Part shown: in pieces, positions 22,661 to 35,779 of the stretch
Position numbering within the stretch: the stretch's first letter is position 1
Layout: the number at the start of each line of letters is the position of its first letter
Position numbers and translations under genes: made by a program
Source: Alentia gelatinosa
Lineage: Eukaryota > Annelida > Polychaeta > Phyllodocida > Polynoidae
DNA length: 64,000 nt
Direction: 5' to 3'
NCBI GenBank assembly: GCA_950022655.1
Contig: OX465581.1
Location: 27,499,300 to 27,563,299, forward strand
The notes under the pieces: model-generated
The model's database searches: none
What the model was told of the DNA's origin: nothing
The model's input: only the letters and a program-made list of their open reading frames with translations

Positions 22661-22753
22661 GGGTCGAGTTCGTTGCGGGTCGAGTTCTTAAAAGGGGTCG
22701 AGTTCCTTATGGGTCAAGTTTTTCACGGGTCGAGTTCGGTATGGGTCGAGTTC
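22661..22753 (+). repeat. Six-copy GGGTCGAGTTC array, 16-18-bp period
   Basis: Units start at 22661, 22677, 22695, 22711, 22727 and 22743. The core is GGGTCGAGTTC (one copy GGGTCAAGTTT) and the five to seven bases between cores vary. A constant core with variable short linkers is a minisatellite or clustered binding-site pattern. Confidence 0.85.
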
Positions 22754-23285
22754 TCCAGTATTCTTAGGAAGCACCCTGTGTCATTCTCACTACTATGTCA
22801 CAAGACTAATTTGAACCCCTGGTAAATATGATGGTATCACATTTTTCAACTGGTAACTTGTATCCTTTCCTTTTCTTGGTTTTATTTTCTCTACATTAGC
22901 CATTTTGAAAGTCAGGAAATAAGAAAACGACAGCACTAAATCAATTTTTCAGCACGGTTAGAAATGAATCATGATAGACAAAGTACCTTTGAGTATAGAT
23001 ACATACTGAGGCTTGGTTAAGTCTCTCTCATTGTGGGGGTGAAACAACAAGCAAATTCTGCTGAAAACGTACCTTTTTATAGATGTTAGGCCAAAACAAA
23101 AATAGTTTCTAGTTACCCGTCTCAGATTATGAGCTGAACATGTGAATCAACATTTACCAGGTTTTACATAAGATCAGTGGTTCAGAAGAGAATTGAGACA
23201 AACTTCATTGTGAATTTGGTCACATAAAGGTGCTAGAAAGCAGATGACCTTTGCAGGTCACCGGGGGTAGATTGACAATTAAACA

Positions 23286-23489
23286 ATTGAAATGAAGTTT
23301 AATTATAATCAACGCTTGAGACATGGAGGTCTCAGAATGCCTGGGCCAACCCGTCACATTGAAGAAAAAGTTTCTTCTTCTTGCCCTGTCTTGGACAACA
23401 CAGTAACCCATTTACCCCGAAAACTGGATAATGCCACCGCGAAGAGCTCCAGGTCCCGTGGTTTGATTATAATTAAACTTCATTTCAAT
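23286..23489. repeat. 204-bp foldback with perfect 27-bp ends
   Basis: ATTGAAATGAAGTTTAATTA and the next seven bases (23286-23312) are perfectly complementary to 23463-23489. A weaker match continues inwards (GACATGGAGGTCTC versus the complement of the GAGCTCCAGGTCCC region). The interior is about 150 bases of non-coding DNA. This is MITE-like; no target-site duplication is obvious. Confidence 0.8.
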
Positions 23490-24033
23490 CATTCAATTTT
23501 TTTATCACCATGGAGAAATTGGGAAGAGTCACAACAATAAGATTATAACGGGACAAGCAAAATAATATACAAAAATTGATGATCTGATATGCTGATCAAT
23601 ATAATGCTCAAATCAGAAGGTTGTTGTCAGAGTCAAAATTTCATGTCGCAGCCCTTTTGTCCCATCCAGATAATATTTTTCATAATGTAGCTATTGTTAG
23701 GGATGGAATGGCCTGACAAAGGCTCCCGGAGACAAGATTTTATGGTTTTAACATTGGCTAATTTGAAATTTGTTACTAGTCTGGTGGCTCAACTGAAAAA
23801 AGAACAAATCTTTTTTGGAGATCACAGATTATAACTGTTCACTAAATAAACATTATTATACTGTTATTTCTAGTATTTGAAGAAAGATAAATGTGAAAAT
23901 AACAGGCGATGCCATGCTAACATTGTTGCTAGTATGTAGGAAATGTCGGAATTATGTCTTTTGTTGGCAAACTAAGACTATTTTACGATACTTCTGTGTT
24001 TTCTATGTTGATGCTGACTGAAGGAATGTATTA

Positions 24034-24053
24034 CCCCCCCCCCCCCCCCCCCC
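24034..24053. repeat. Poly-C tract
   Basis: Twenty consecutive C, a site prone to assembly and length error. Confidence 0.95.
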
Positions 24054-24059
24054 ACCTAG

Positions 24060-27000
24060 GCTTTTGGGTCATTTAACCAGAAACACACCTCTTTTATTTT
24101 GCCTTATGGTCTACCGACAGATATCTCTTTGACTTATTCCCAGTTAAACCTGACATTCGGTAGCCTCTAAGTGCAAATAAACGGTAAAAAGGTATAAAGC
24201 CTAGTGACCTTTGAATTTACAAACCCCTGACTCAAGGACTAGAACCAACGTATAACCACCTCAAGAGGGAGGACATGTTAAAATTCCTCAATCTCAGTAC
24301 ATTTCCTTAGAAATCATCCACATCAGACGTTTCTCATCTACACTACCGCCAAGCTCCCACACATCGTAGCCCTAGGCAAGATTGCAGGGTTTTGTTCTTA
24401 TTTGTCGGTAATTCACCGAGACTTCATTGCCCACATGTGGAGTGTCAATGACTGTGGCTTCGTGGAGGGATCCCCTCTTTATTTCAACATTTAGCTTCTC
24501 CTCTCCTGTCAGACCGTTGTCATCGTATCCCTCTTGTTTTCGACATGGATCAGTATGGGACGTCGTTGTTGTATTTGCGCTAGCGGTGCCCTGATGCTAC
24601 ATATTAATTCCCAGCCTGCACTCTACTCGCCAGCTTCTCCCCTGTGATTTCCCGCTCGGCGGAGTGAGAAGAGAAGATCGACCGCGAAGCCAACTGGTGA
24701 ATACGAGTCGCTCGCCAGAAACTGAGCCGCTCAATCAGGACTTCACATGGTATCGTCTTTCTGTGCGACTCATCATGGCTTTTCCTAATATCGAGGGCTA
24801 TTTGAAAAGAGTAGCTCAAATTTTGTATGTACGTGTATCGCACACAATATGTCTGGGCCTGTCTCTAGGAGAAATATATATTACCAAATATTATAATAAG
24901 TTATTGAGAAAAGTTATTTCAATGTGTGTATTATCATTGATATGAGATGAAATCAAGTCTGAAAACCTTTCATGTTGTTCAGTAATCTAAGCCTAGAGAT
25001 TGGTGATACTACCTGGCCGTAAATGATATAACAGTTATCTAAAATAAAGGATCTGCATGTATCTTTAAATTGGAGGTCGCATTTATATTTGAATCTTTCT
25101 CAATTTTTGTGAAAGTGGGTCATGACCTTCATGGTAATCTCTATAGTACACCGGGCGCGAGCTTTACCAGAAGCTGTTCAAACATGAAGTGGTATATTTC
25201 TGACCACAGCTAACAGCCTATTTCTGGTGAACGCCGATGGGTGGCGCTTACACGCAACGCCCAGCTGTGAGCAGCTCGGACACTGGTCAAGTGCCGAGCG
25301 CCAAGAACGCCTCCGCGGTCCTTCCTTTGTCGAGTGGCTCTCACACGGACAATGTAACCCAGGAGATGCCAGCTGTATGGTGCTCTTGACTGAGCAGCTC
25401 GCGGGGAGCTGGTTAGATTCTGCTCACATCGAGACCATTAACCCCTTTTAGATGGGGCAACTTTCCACCAGCAAACACGGGTTTTGTCTTACAAGAACCT
25501 CCAACCTCCTCAGCTCCATCAGGAGGGAAAACGGCGGCGCTGAGAGAGGCCAATCTTAGCCTGCTGCCCAGATGGCAGGAACCGCCGCCTCAAACGGCTG
25601 CAATTTTCATAATAGTGTGGATGAAGGCCCGGAATAGTGGCTGGGGGCTTGACACAGAAGAGTGAAGGTTGATCAATACTGCCCAAGTTGGAGCGTAAAG
25701 AATTGATCCCCACAATAAACTGTGTAGGTCCACAACTCGCTCCTCTCCCCACCTTGGAGCGAACGAAAGCCCTTTCTGGATTATATTGCTTGCACGTATT
25801 TGCCCCGGGACAGATTGTGATATGTGGGCTGTGGTAGTGGTTTGAGTGGCACAAAGGGAAAGCTAGGTTTATTTAAGGGATGATGCGTCCCAATGAAATG
25901 TTTTACTGAATATGATTTGATATCTGATTTCCGGCAGGTTGTAATGGACAATAGGCCAAGTTTATAGCGTGGGTGGAATTGATTCTATTTCAGATGAAGG
26001 TTCTTGTATGAGTGGGCTATTGTGAGTACATGTAGTTGGCTCTTATAAATTCAGTTATCGTATCCCAGTTTAAGTACAATTATCGTTTAGAATTCTCACT
26101 CAAGCCCTAACGGCTTACTTATAAATACATTGATCTAGGGAATATCCCTTGCGCATGATAGAAACCCAGCAACATGAAATACTGTACACTATAGCAAGAT
26201 TATATGGTAGAGATCTGCTTATGCTAAGATAATTATGACGTCAGAGAAGTCCTCACTGACCTTAAACCCACTAACATCGACTGACGACAGTTTATTGAAT
26301 TGCATCAATTTCAGCACTTGCCAACCTGCTGCCTGACCTTTCCATTTCATAACCTCGCCCGCAACCTAACACTCACTCCCACCGAGCGGGTACAATGATG
26401 AACATATAGATCCGCATAATAGGATGTTATCAAATCAGGGATTCCCTCTGGATGAGCAAATTAACGCTCAGATTACATCACCGGATGCTCACTCCATGGC
26501 AACGCTCCTCCTGGGTCTCCATCCTACGAGGATAAACTCATAATCACAAATCTCTGCACAAATGAGATCAACGCGATCCCCCATTGATATATTTCATTAT
26601 GGGCCCCTGCAGCGGTTTCCCTCTGCACTGGTCCAAGTGCTGCTGCACAAGGGGTTCTCGGCTATTGTGGGCGAGGGTGGTTGCTGAGGTTTTAGATGAA
26701 GGGCGTGGGTGGATTGGTTGGGATTTGGTATAGGAGGCGTGCTAGTTGAATTTGCCGGTGTTTGTGGTACTGCTTGGAGAGTGAGCATACTTGGTATGCT
26801 GCAGAGAGTAGCCAATGAGAATGACTGGGCATCAACACGTCACGTTCCTCAAAGGCACCGTCTGCTCAGTGTAATATGCTCGCCTGGCTGCCGGACATAT
26901 GTTCCAATAAAGATAATTGAATTTCCTCAGATGTTATTTACATAGCGATCCAGAGGCAGATAAGTCCGTAAATTTACTACGGTGATTCAATATTTACCCG

Positions 27001-30000
27001 GCCTTTCCACTAGTGGGGAACCAGACAGTGCCGTTGGCATCTTTCTGACGCCTCGTTTATTCTATGAGACAATGAACTATAGCATGAAGATGATCTTTCT
27101 TATAACTGTCAGGTAATTATTACTGTGTTCACAAATCATACCGCCCTAACGAATAATACAGTATGATAAGAAAGAAAATATCTTGATCGCTGTCTTCCCT
27201 CCAATGCTATTTAAGTAATTTAATTGCGCTCCATATATCTATGAAGTCCCTTGATTGCGTATAAAAACATCGCTTAGGTTTTATTATGGGCTTGCAAGTA
27301 TGTAGGATAAAATGGCAAAACAATGAGTAAAGGGAAAGAGGCCCATTTGTAATATCCAAATCCATGCTGAGCGCCACATAGTATTACCAAGATTCTCATT
27401 TAAGATGAGTTCTTTGAAGGTGGGAATGTCATTCGCTTCAATGCCTGCCCCTTTAGTGAGTGCTCTTATTCAGTTAAAATGTCGCCTGCTCTTTTAAAGT
27501 CTGCTCTTTTAGAGACGCTCTGAGTAAAGACGGCTGTCCACATTCGCCTCTCCCTCTCCTCCCCCTCCCACCAAGCCACTACCCCACACACACTCCCCAC
27601 GCCCAGTACCAGCGCCAAGACGGGCAGCGCCATCTGCCGTGACGTGTAGATCAGGGCGACCTCTCGGCCTCTGACTCCCTAGCCGACACCTTGATCCATC
27701 AAAACAGCATGCCTGGCATGATAGAAACAATAATTCTAGGCTGGTGGTGATACAAATCTAATTTTCACCTCATAAGAAATACCTATGCGTGACAAAACAC
27801 CAGCACGTGAAGATGGCACAGGACTAACTCTACCGTGATGGAATATTGATAGTCCTCCGGGAGGGCCCCGGCCCATATGTGGCACATTTGTAAGCTAAGC
27901 ACATGCCATTAGAAGTTGATCATAAACACTGATTTATTCGCCGTAATTTATAAAGAGGGCGCCAGACGTGGCAAAGATTCAGGGTGCTATGAATCATAAC
28001 TTCCATTACTGGGTGGGACCTATGGGAATAAGCTGCCACGTCTTGGAGGTCCTGTGGCTGCAATGGCGATTATACTGGGTGTGTGTGGGTGGGTGGGGGT
28101 GGGGTTGAGTTGGCTGGGGTAAGGAGGGTTGGGTACAGGCGTTCGTGGGGTAAGAGTACAATCATACTCAAACGCTCCCAGCTATGGTGACCACAACACT
28201 CGAATGACCAGGGCGCCCGGAAGCCATACGTGTTTGGCTAGAAGCCAAGGGAGAAGCCATTTGTCAACTTTATTGTACCACCCTCCAGCGCCGATATACA
28301 TTTGTCCCACAGTTCCGAAACCACCCGAGGAGTGTTCACAACTATGCTCTGTCTAATCTGCTGGAAGTCCTACTTAACAGATCAAACGGTAGGTGTCTCG
28401 CACGCTGAATGCTTGGAGACGAGTGGTACAACAGTGGCGGGAGTATTGCGTTTCTTGCTTAGGGGATATCTAGGGTGGGGTGTCGGCTATAAAACGGGCC
28501 GTTTGTTTACGTTACGACCCCTCAGAAAGGTATTTTACACCAAATGGCCAACGTGATCTACATATTGATGACCGGTGTTGGCATGAAGGGAGTAACGCAA
28601 GACTAGAACGTTACTCTTAATAAGACACGAGCACGCGTCTACTAAATGTTAAAGCCTGCCCTTCTCATAACGACTGAAAAACGTCAGAGTGCAATGAAAG
28701 GTCGCTACATTTATCTAAATTTACTGTCGACTTTAACGGCTCTTTTCATGGGGTTTCAGATCCCACTTAGCATCCATCTGATCCGGGCCCTATGGGGTGC
28801 ACGCAAACAAAGCGACGCCCTGGCATTTCATTATTTATGTCACCGTTCCTAATATTTCTCGCGGAAACTTTCTTTCGCCCTAGACAAACGACTGATGAAT
28901 GAATTGATTATAGTTCTCTGGCCTTTAACCCCAGAGGTCGCGGGATGCGAGAGCCAGGCGAAATGGGGAGGATCAATCTCAGAGCGGCGGATCAGGAATC
29001 GAGGTCACGTGGTTAGTCCCCCTCATCCGGGTTTTAACCGGCGGGCCACAACTCCGCCTACAGCATCGGTAACCGAGGCGCCACCTATGGTCGGAATGAT
29101 GAATCAATCGGGCTGCGGCGAGGTGATGACGACTGAATAAGAATGAGAGAGATTGGCGGCGGTTAGGACGAGGGGTGGGGAAGGAAAGGGGCGCCTGATC
29201 GAATGACGGCAGGAGATCAGTTAAGAGGCATCAAAGTGACAGTAGGCGTTATAAAGGCGAAATGCCGAGCAGTAGGGATCTGTGAAAAAGGCTCAGGGGC
29301 TGCCAATGAACCTTAAATACGACCTGAATACATAACTCGGAGAGAAGTATAATCAACCAGGCGCAAGTTCGGATTACACGAATCGATCAAAATATTCCCC
29401 CAATCGACTCAATGTTAGCTGCCGATGTAGCTGGTACTGCCACTGTGATGTTTCCATATTCTACATGTCGTTGTATGAAGAAAATTGCTTGTCTTGCAGG
29501 AATATATACGTTTTTTCTGGGTGCAGCTATAAGCTGATATATCATGTTGTAGGAGAGTCGGATAAATACAGGTGGCGCGATCCATTTATATACGATTGTA
29601 AACAGGGACACACTCCTGTCTGTAGGGAGACAGTGCACGTGCCAATAACAACAGCCGAGAATAAATTGATGTTAGTCCACGAAAACGATTCGTCCTCATC
29701 TTTTGACAGATGTAGCTGACTATTTTGTGTATATATTCTAGGCTCTTCAGGGCATCGTGTTTCGGAATCTTATGTAGTGTCCGGTTTACAAATATAGAAA
29801 AAAAACCTACCGTGTAGTATCCAAGCAGTATACACATTTCTATAAATGATCATGATTAGCTTTATAAAGCACCAGTCCTTTTGGTGAATCATATTTCTCT
29901 CAGTTGTACAAGCTATGGGATCTTTTGAATGTTGATATCTTTGCTGTATGCGTATTATGATATAATAGATTTTTACACGTGTTTGCTGTTGTAGTATAGA

Positions 30001-31280
30001 ACAGATGCCAAACTGTAAGCCACGGCAGAGGTCTTTGTTGTTGGGTTATAACCACACACAATGGTTCGCGTATTTCAACCTGCCTACTGGGAATACCGAC
30101 ATATTCGGGGAGAGCTGATGTTCTCTTCAGTATGCATTACACTCTCCAGCCTATTGTTATGGTGTTGTTTATTTCCTCTAAACATTTCTGTGTGAGTAGC
30201 TGAATTCTTCCTGCGCAGCATTTGCCTCTGACTAAAACCTCAAAGGCACACTATGCTGCGGCTGTTCTTACTCACAGGTCTGCCTACGTACCACTCTGTC
30301 TTGGCTTCGTGGTTGGCGCGAGATTAAAGCAGCACAAGGCTTCGTGATCACATGGGTCTTTGTTCGGATAAGCATTGTAGATGCGCAGGAATATGTTTTC
30401 ATCAACTTCTACTTCCATAGGCTCCATAGAAGATCCCCTAAACAAATCGGTACCTATATATAGAAATGATAAATACATATCCCCTTATCTGTTGATATAT
30501 ATCTCATCTCAGAAAAATATTGCGAGAAGGAGTAAATGGGACAAGGTTGGATATAGTGGGGTTATGATATAGGCCCCCTCGCCCTCAGCTGCATCCAACA
30601 ATTCATCTACTTCATCTCGGGTAGCCAGCCTACTGCAGGTAACCCCCACCAAGGCAATGGCTCCAGGTCTTGTCAATCTCACGGCCAGTGTTTGAGGAGG
30701 TGTGAGGAGGCAGGCGCGGGAAAATGACATTGACGTCCTCCTGGGTGTGCCTGGAGGATGGCTTGAAGGACGCTAGTTCCGGTGTAAATGGCGGACCCAG
30801 GCCCGAGGGCTGGAGGGCAAATGACCTATTCAAACTCCTTATATCTCGTCCAGTTGTTTACCGCTAGGTCGCGCCACTCAATGGGGTCTTTGCGGCACGA
30901 AGGTCAGATAGCCGACGAGGACTTTTTACCGCAAGGTGCTCTCAGGAAAAGGTTAATTTTGCAGCGAAATTCATTGGCTCTTCTCCCAAGTGCTGCATCA
31001 CAAAAGCCATTGCTATACAACCTCTTATATCACTGGGCGAGGGCCAGATAATAGATTGCAGCTATACAGGATTCTGTGTGCGGCAAAAACGGAAGTTGAC
31101 AGTTTGGTCAAGTTTTACTGGGAGTACGCAATTCAATGTAGCATCAACCCAACTGTTTCGCACGTGATGACTTTATTTTTCAGATATCCCATTGCTTAAA
31201 AATCACCACAGGATAACCAATAAGATTATGGTAAAATATAATTAGTTTCGGGTATATAATTGATATAGAACAACATACCA
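24060..31280. other. Intergenic DNA, no gene recognised
   Basis: Non-repetitive by eye, with short conflicting open frames on both strands and no recognised domain. A G/T-rich tract (GTGGGTGGGTGGGGGTGGGG) lies at about 28083-28105. Regulatory content cannot be judged from one sequence. Confidence 0.4.
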
Positions 31281-31289
31281 TGGTCGTAC

Positions 31290-31438
31290 TATACGGAAAC
31301 AGGGTTACCATGGCTGTACGTGATAGATACGAGGTAAAAGTGACGATTAGATGAATTGATGCCGAAGCCAGATGTTCATCTGATCGTCATTTTCAAAGGT
31401 TTTATCACGCACAGACACAGTATACCTGTTTCCGTATA
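31290..31438. repeat. Inverted repeat TATACGGAAACAGG
   Basis: The 14-base arm at 31290-31303 is perfectly complementary to 31425-31438, with about 120 bases between. Downstream, CGTACGCCACGTAC occurs twice at about 31515-31550. Possibly the ends of a small non-autonomous element. Confidence 0.45.
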
Positions 31439-31559
31439 AGTATACATACCTCAAAATTTCCATTTTATACCTTCGCTTTTGTGTCATGTGTTGGGTTTCA
31501 CCGCCGTAATTCCACGTACGCCACGTACATACCCCGTACGCCACGTACGTGTTGTACGG

Positions 31560-34225
31560 ATATGAATATGACATAGGTAGGAGGGGCGGTATATGTAAGA
31601 TACATACGGCATATAATAATACTCGTTGGTCGTACATAGTAGAAGATGAGATGGGGTTGCCTTTATCTATGGACCTCTGCCCCACAGCCTCGTTCTGTAA
31701 GTGTAAATAGACGTCGATACCGTCGCGTCTTGTCTTATGTACTGGTAAAGTTGTTCTACGTAAATACTTCTAATAATGCCTTCCGGTTCGTTATCCATAC
31801 TTATATTGACAGTCGATTCAATAGCGAGGCTCATATTCCTGTCCTCTACTACGTACAGCCACCTACTTCACACCTATCGAATTTTAACCTAAGATATCTC
31901 ATATATACGTCTACAGATGAGAAGACCTAAGAGTAAAAGAATTCTGCAGGGTCTAATGGGTGCCGAGGCTAGCATCTGGAAACATATCGCGTACATCTCT
32001 GACCCAGAGGTGCATTAAGTTGGACGAGAAAGAAATTGACTCCTGGAATTGTTGCAGTCGGACAATGTGGCACAAGGGGTGTATTGGCTCTGGATTCCAC
32101 TTTAGGGAGCGCGGCCCCCTCCCCCAATGGGCAGCCGCTGACAAATTGCTCGAACCAGCTCGCTTGTCCCCAGTGTGGCGCAAATAGGCCCGAGCTGCTC
32201 CTTGCCTTCGTCTGTGGCTACTACTGCATGCTGGTCATTTATAGCGCCGCATTGTTGTATCTTGCTATTAAATGGGGTCTGATCAGACCCAAGGGATCGA
32301 TTCGCAATACCATACCGACCAGGAGTCCTCTCTCATCGCTGTATATCTGCAGGTTTTCCTGTTTTCCCTGCGTTCAATAAGTGTTTGTTCTGATAGGAAC
32401 TGATATAATGACTATTTCCATCCAATTCTATTCCAAAAGTCAACATGATTTAGATTATTGAAATGGGGTAATGAAGAATGTATCACGATGAGTACTTTTC
32501 TAAAGCGTTTTAATGACAATAATGTAATCAGAGAGTCATAGGTGAAGTACATAAAAGTGTATTTGCATTAATGTCTAGTTTGGTTGTTGTCTTTTGTATA
32601 TAATTGGCTAAGTAGAATGTTGATCAGGTTCCATATTGTAAGTTGGCCTAAAAAACAAGAACCCTAGGTAAACATGTTGAAAAACATTTTCCTCGGAAAT
32701 AATTGTAAATTACCATAAAAGTATTACTCTTGGGAAATGCCAATTTGATTCACATGAGAATCAAGCTGTTTTGTTACAAATCAATTCCTCCAATATTTGG
32801 CTTTATTTGTGGTCCAATGGGAGGACGTCTTGAGTCCTGTTTTCGTTGGAAAGCATGACACATTTTGGCAGCACAGTCGGGCTGTAGAAAGGGCTTCATC
32901 CAGAAGGCCTATCGAGGACAGTAATAATATTCATGGAGACTAGAGAGCCCAGGATAAATGTTCTCACATTGACCCTTTTTACCACAAGAAATCTTGAGGT
33001 CTTATTGGTAGACCAACAATAAATCACGTGACCCCTGTGAAGACGCTAGGGAAGCTGGCGTCCCTGTTTGTACGCGAGGCTTTGTCACGTGGCCCTTGCA
33101 TTATACATGTGTCACATGTTCCGACATGTATCATTCATGTTAAACGCATTGCGCCTGTTCTTCATCTCGCCGGGGGCAATTGCGGGCCGCAAGAAAAGCG
33201 GCTGGACATGGAATTCGTTCACGCAGATTAAGAGCGATCGCCAGTGAGCTGTCCTCAAAAGCAGCCCATTACCAGGGCCCCCATCCGTAACCATCAACAA
33301 AAATTTCTAACGATAACAAAGTAGGGGACCACACCCCTTGCCGGGGCTGGCACATTGCTACTGCAAGCAATCCCGCCAAATGGACACACCGAATTGTCTG
33401 CCCGGACGCCGAGATTGCCACGCCGGGAAAGAGTCGGAATGGGACGCCATTCTCTTGCCGCTCTAGTCTCCATATCAAGGCGTGCAGACCTATACAATGG
33501 AATTCCCGGCCGGGTATATTGGGGTCTACATTGCTTTCACTATCTATTCTGAACAGCCGTGGCCTTTGTGTTTCCTTCACGAATAGAAGTAACCTAGAGC
33601 ATGTGTCTGGGGACGTCCCCAGATGTTTCTGGTAGTGGGTGCTAACGTCCGTTTCGATAGGCGCTTCTTCCTCCAAGATATCTCCCACGGGAGACGTAGC
33701 TTCGTGTGATAGGTACTAACTGTATCTTTCCATCTGTCTTGTGATAGCTTATACCTTGAGGGCATATAGGACCCATATGGATATAGAACCAAAGTAAGGT
33801 TTCCTTCTGGATCATACTCTGTTTTAAAATTCAACTGTGCAACTTCTAATTTGAATCTCAATGTTGACTGTGTTCTGGGCTATATCGGATTAGCTATTTG
33901 GGTGTTGACCTACATCCCTCGATCCAATCGGATTGCTCAAGTAATCAGTATTGAACTGGAAATCGAAGGTGTTTTCTCCAACGAAGATTCGCTGCTTTGG
34001 GTTACATGCATTTGCACGAGTCATTTAGGCATTTCATCTATAAAATATTGATTCTGGGGAGTGAATGATTTGTCACTTTAATTATGTGCATTACATTCTG
34101 GGTAAATTCGGCTAAATGGTACATTTAAGAAGTGATGTTTGAATTCATATATCTCCGCATGTTGATAAATGTATATTATGTGTCATTGTGATATTTAAAT
34201 TCACTATCATTAGCATTAGAAGGAA
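31560..34225. other. Intergenic DNA, no gene recognised
   Basis: Only short, motif-free open frames, often overlapping on opposite strands (for example 33269-33688 minus and 33355-33552 plus). No convincing exon. Confidence 0.4.
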
Positions 34226-34235
34226 ACTCATGAGA

Positions 34236-34339
34236 TGAAAATGACTTGGTCCATACTTCACCTAGTTTGAGTAGTCAACGAAGCGAAGTTGGGCAAATTA
34301 CGTAGCGGACGAGATGTAGTCGGGACCAAGTTATTTTCA
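34236..34339. repeat. Imperfect inverted repeat TGAAAATGACTTGGTCC
   Basis: 34236-34252 pairs with 34322-34339 (GGGACCAAGTTATTTTCA) at 16 of 17 positions. ATGAGAT flanks the left arm and a complementary ATCTCAT lies near 34370. The loop contains GAAGCGAAGTTGGGCAAATT. Probable small foldback. Confidence 0.5.
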
Positions 34340-34689
34340 CCGAATGGGTGTCTGATTTTATCTCATCCTGTATAATATAATTAATTATTAAGGCAAATCA
34401 CCTAATTAGTCATTGAGTATTGTGTATACTACCTTCAGGCCGTGGATTATGAGTTCCTAATGCTAAGCCTATTGAGGAAAATACAGGGGTGATATAATGT
34501 AAGATATTGCTATCTGATAGCATGTTAATGCAAAGTTGAAAGTTATGCTTCACACAGTTATGAAACACACAAAGGACCAAAGTGGAATCAGAAATTCGAT
34601 GTGGATACTATAACTGTGTGCCTAACCAGTTCGTACATTCTTGTAGAGTATAATACTGTATATTTATAACTATGTACTGTAAGGGTTCC

Positions 34690-35760
34690 CTTGCAATATA
34701 TACCATGCAGTGGTTTAAAATCTACTGCAGAATCCAATAACATGCATGCTAATCACCATAAAACTGGCCACAGGGTCTTGGGGCACTTTCGACCGAAGAT
34801 TTCTTGCCTGCAAACAGCCCTTCGGGCCATGTCAATGCCATTGGGCTTCCCATTTCGCCCTCGGCTTAACGCACAGAATATGAGTCGGGTTCATGTGTCC
34901 GGGTTTGGTTATCCAGAGTCTACAACCCCGGGCTATGAACCCTGGCCCCTTATCCCCGCCCCATTCGAACCCCTCGGGTCGTTGAAGGCGCCCTTGGGAT
35001 GACCCCGGTAACCCTGTAACTGGAAATACGCCTGAGAGGGAACCCAGTCGCGTAAGGAAACACCCTCGCGTATGATCAAATGGGTTTTATCTGTCAAGGT
35101 AGGAAATGGATCATGGTTTCCACAGCGGCCTTCACCTTCTGGAGGCGTTGTGTCCAAGACTCGAGTTATGACTCGGCTACTTCCGTGAGTGTTCGCCATC
35201 AGAGGGTCCCCGCAGGCAGACCACAGGCATTGCCACCCTCTGAGGGTCCGAGACTGTGGAGTCCTTTGCGCTTTGATAATCATGTTATTTATCTGGGAGG
35301 CGCAGCACACCTCGGTCCTCCGCCCTTGGGCACTGTAACAGTGCTGGGGGGTTTACTGCTGCATCGCGTGTCCTTGGAGTCTTGCCGGACCCTCCCGGGG
35401 CGCTCCTGGAGGCGCCGAGGGCTGGGGGAGCGGGGGAGGCCCTACTCAAGTCATCTGTTGTGGGTACCACTCAGAACCCGACGCTGCATGCAATATGTGG
35501 GAATTGATAACGGCGACGTGGGGATCAATGGCGACTTGCGGACGTTCTGTGAAGTAAAAAGGGAGGGTGGTGGTTGTGGTAGGAAGGGTGGAAGGTGGGG
35601 CTGCCATCGCACTGCAGGCCCGTCTCGTGGGACCGCCACCTGGGGTGGACATTCGCAGAGGACCCGACCGACGAGGTCGTGCAGCGTCTTGGTGGTCTTT
35701 CTCAAAGGTTGACCTATGACCCTCCGAGGTCAAGGCCATCCTCCCAGAGCGCTACACGTG
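34690..35760. other. GC-rich stretch with conflicting open frames
   Basis: Richer in G and C than its surroundings. It holds a 210-codon plus-strand frame (35080-35712) overlapped by several antisense frames of 84-125 codons. None shows a domain or signal peptide, and the Gly/Arg-rich composition follows base composition. It could be a CpG-rich regulatory region. Confidence 0.35.
35710..35732. promoter_or_regulatory. Three nuclear-receptor half-sites (DR1-like plus AGGTCA)
   Basis: TGACCTATGACCC at 35710-35722 reads GGGTCA-T-AGGTCA on the minus strand, a direct repeat with one-base spacing as bound by RXR/HNF4/COUP-type receptors. A third half-site, AGGTCA, follows at 35727-35732, and TATATATAG occurs at 35762. 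No gene is recognised downstream, so a role is only suggested. Confidence 0.25.
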
Positions 35761-35779
35761 GTATATATAGGTGCTTCGC

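Noticed and set aside
22661..22753. Regular repeats read as a CRISPR array
   Set aside because: Cores are 11 bases with 5-7-base linkers, no cas genes, and a eukaryotic context.
35080..35712. 210-codon plus-strand frame
   Set aside because: GC-rich region with equally long antisense frames; composition-driven Gly/Arg sequence and no motif.
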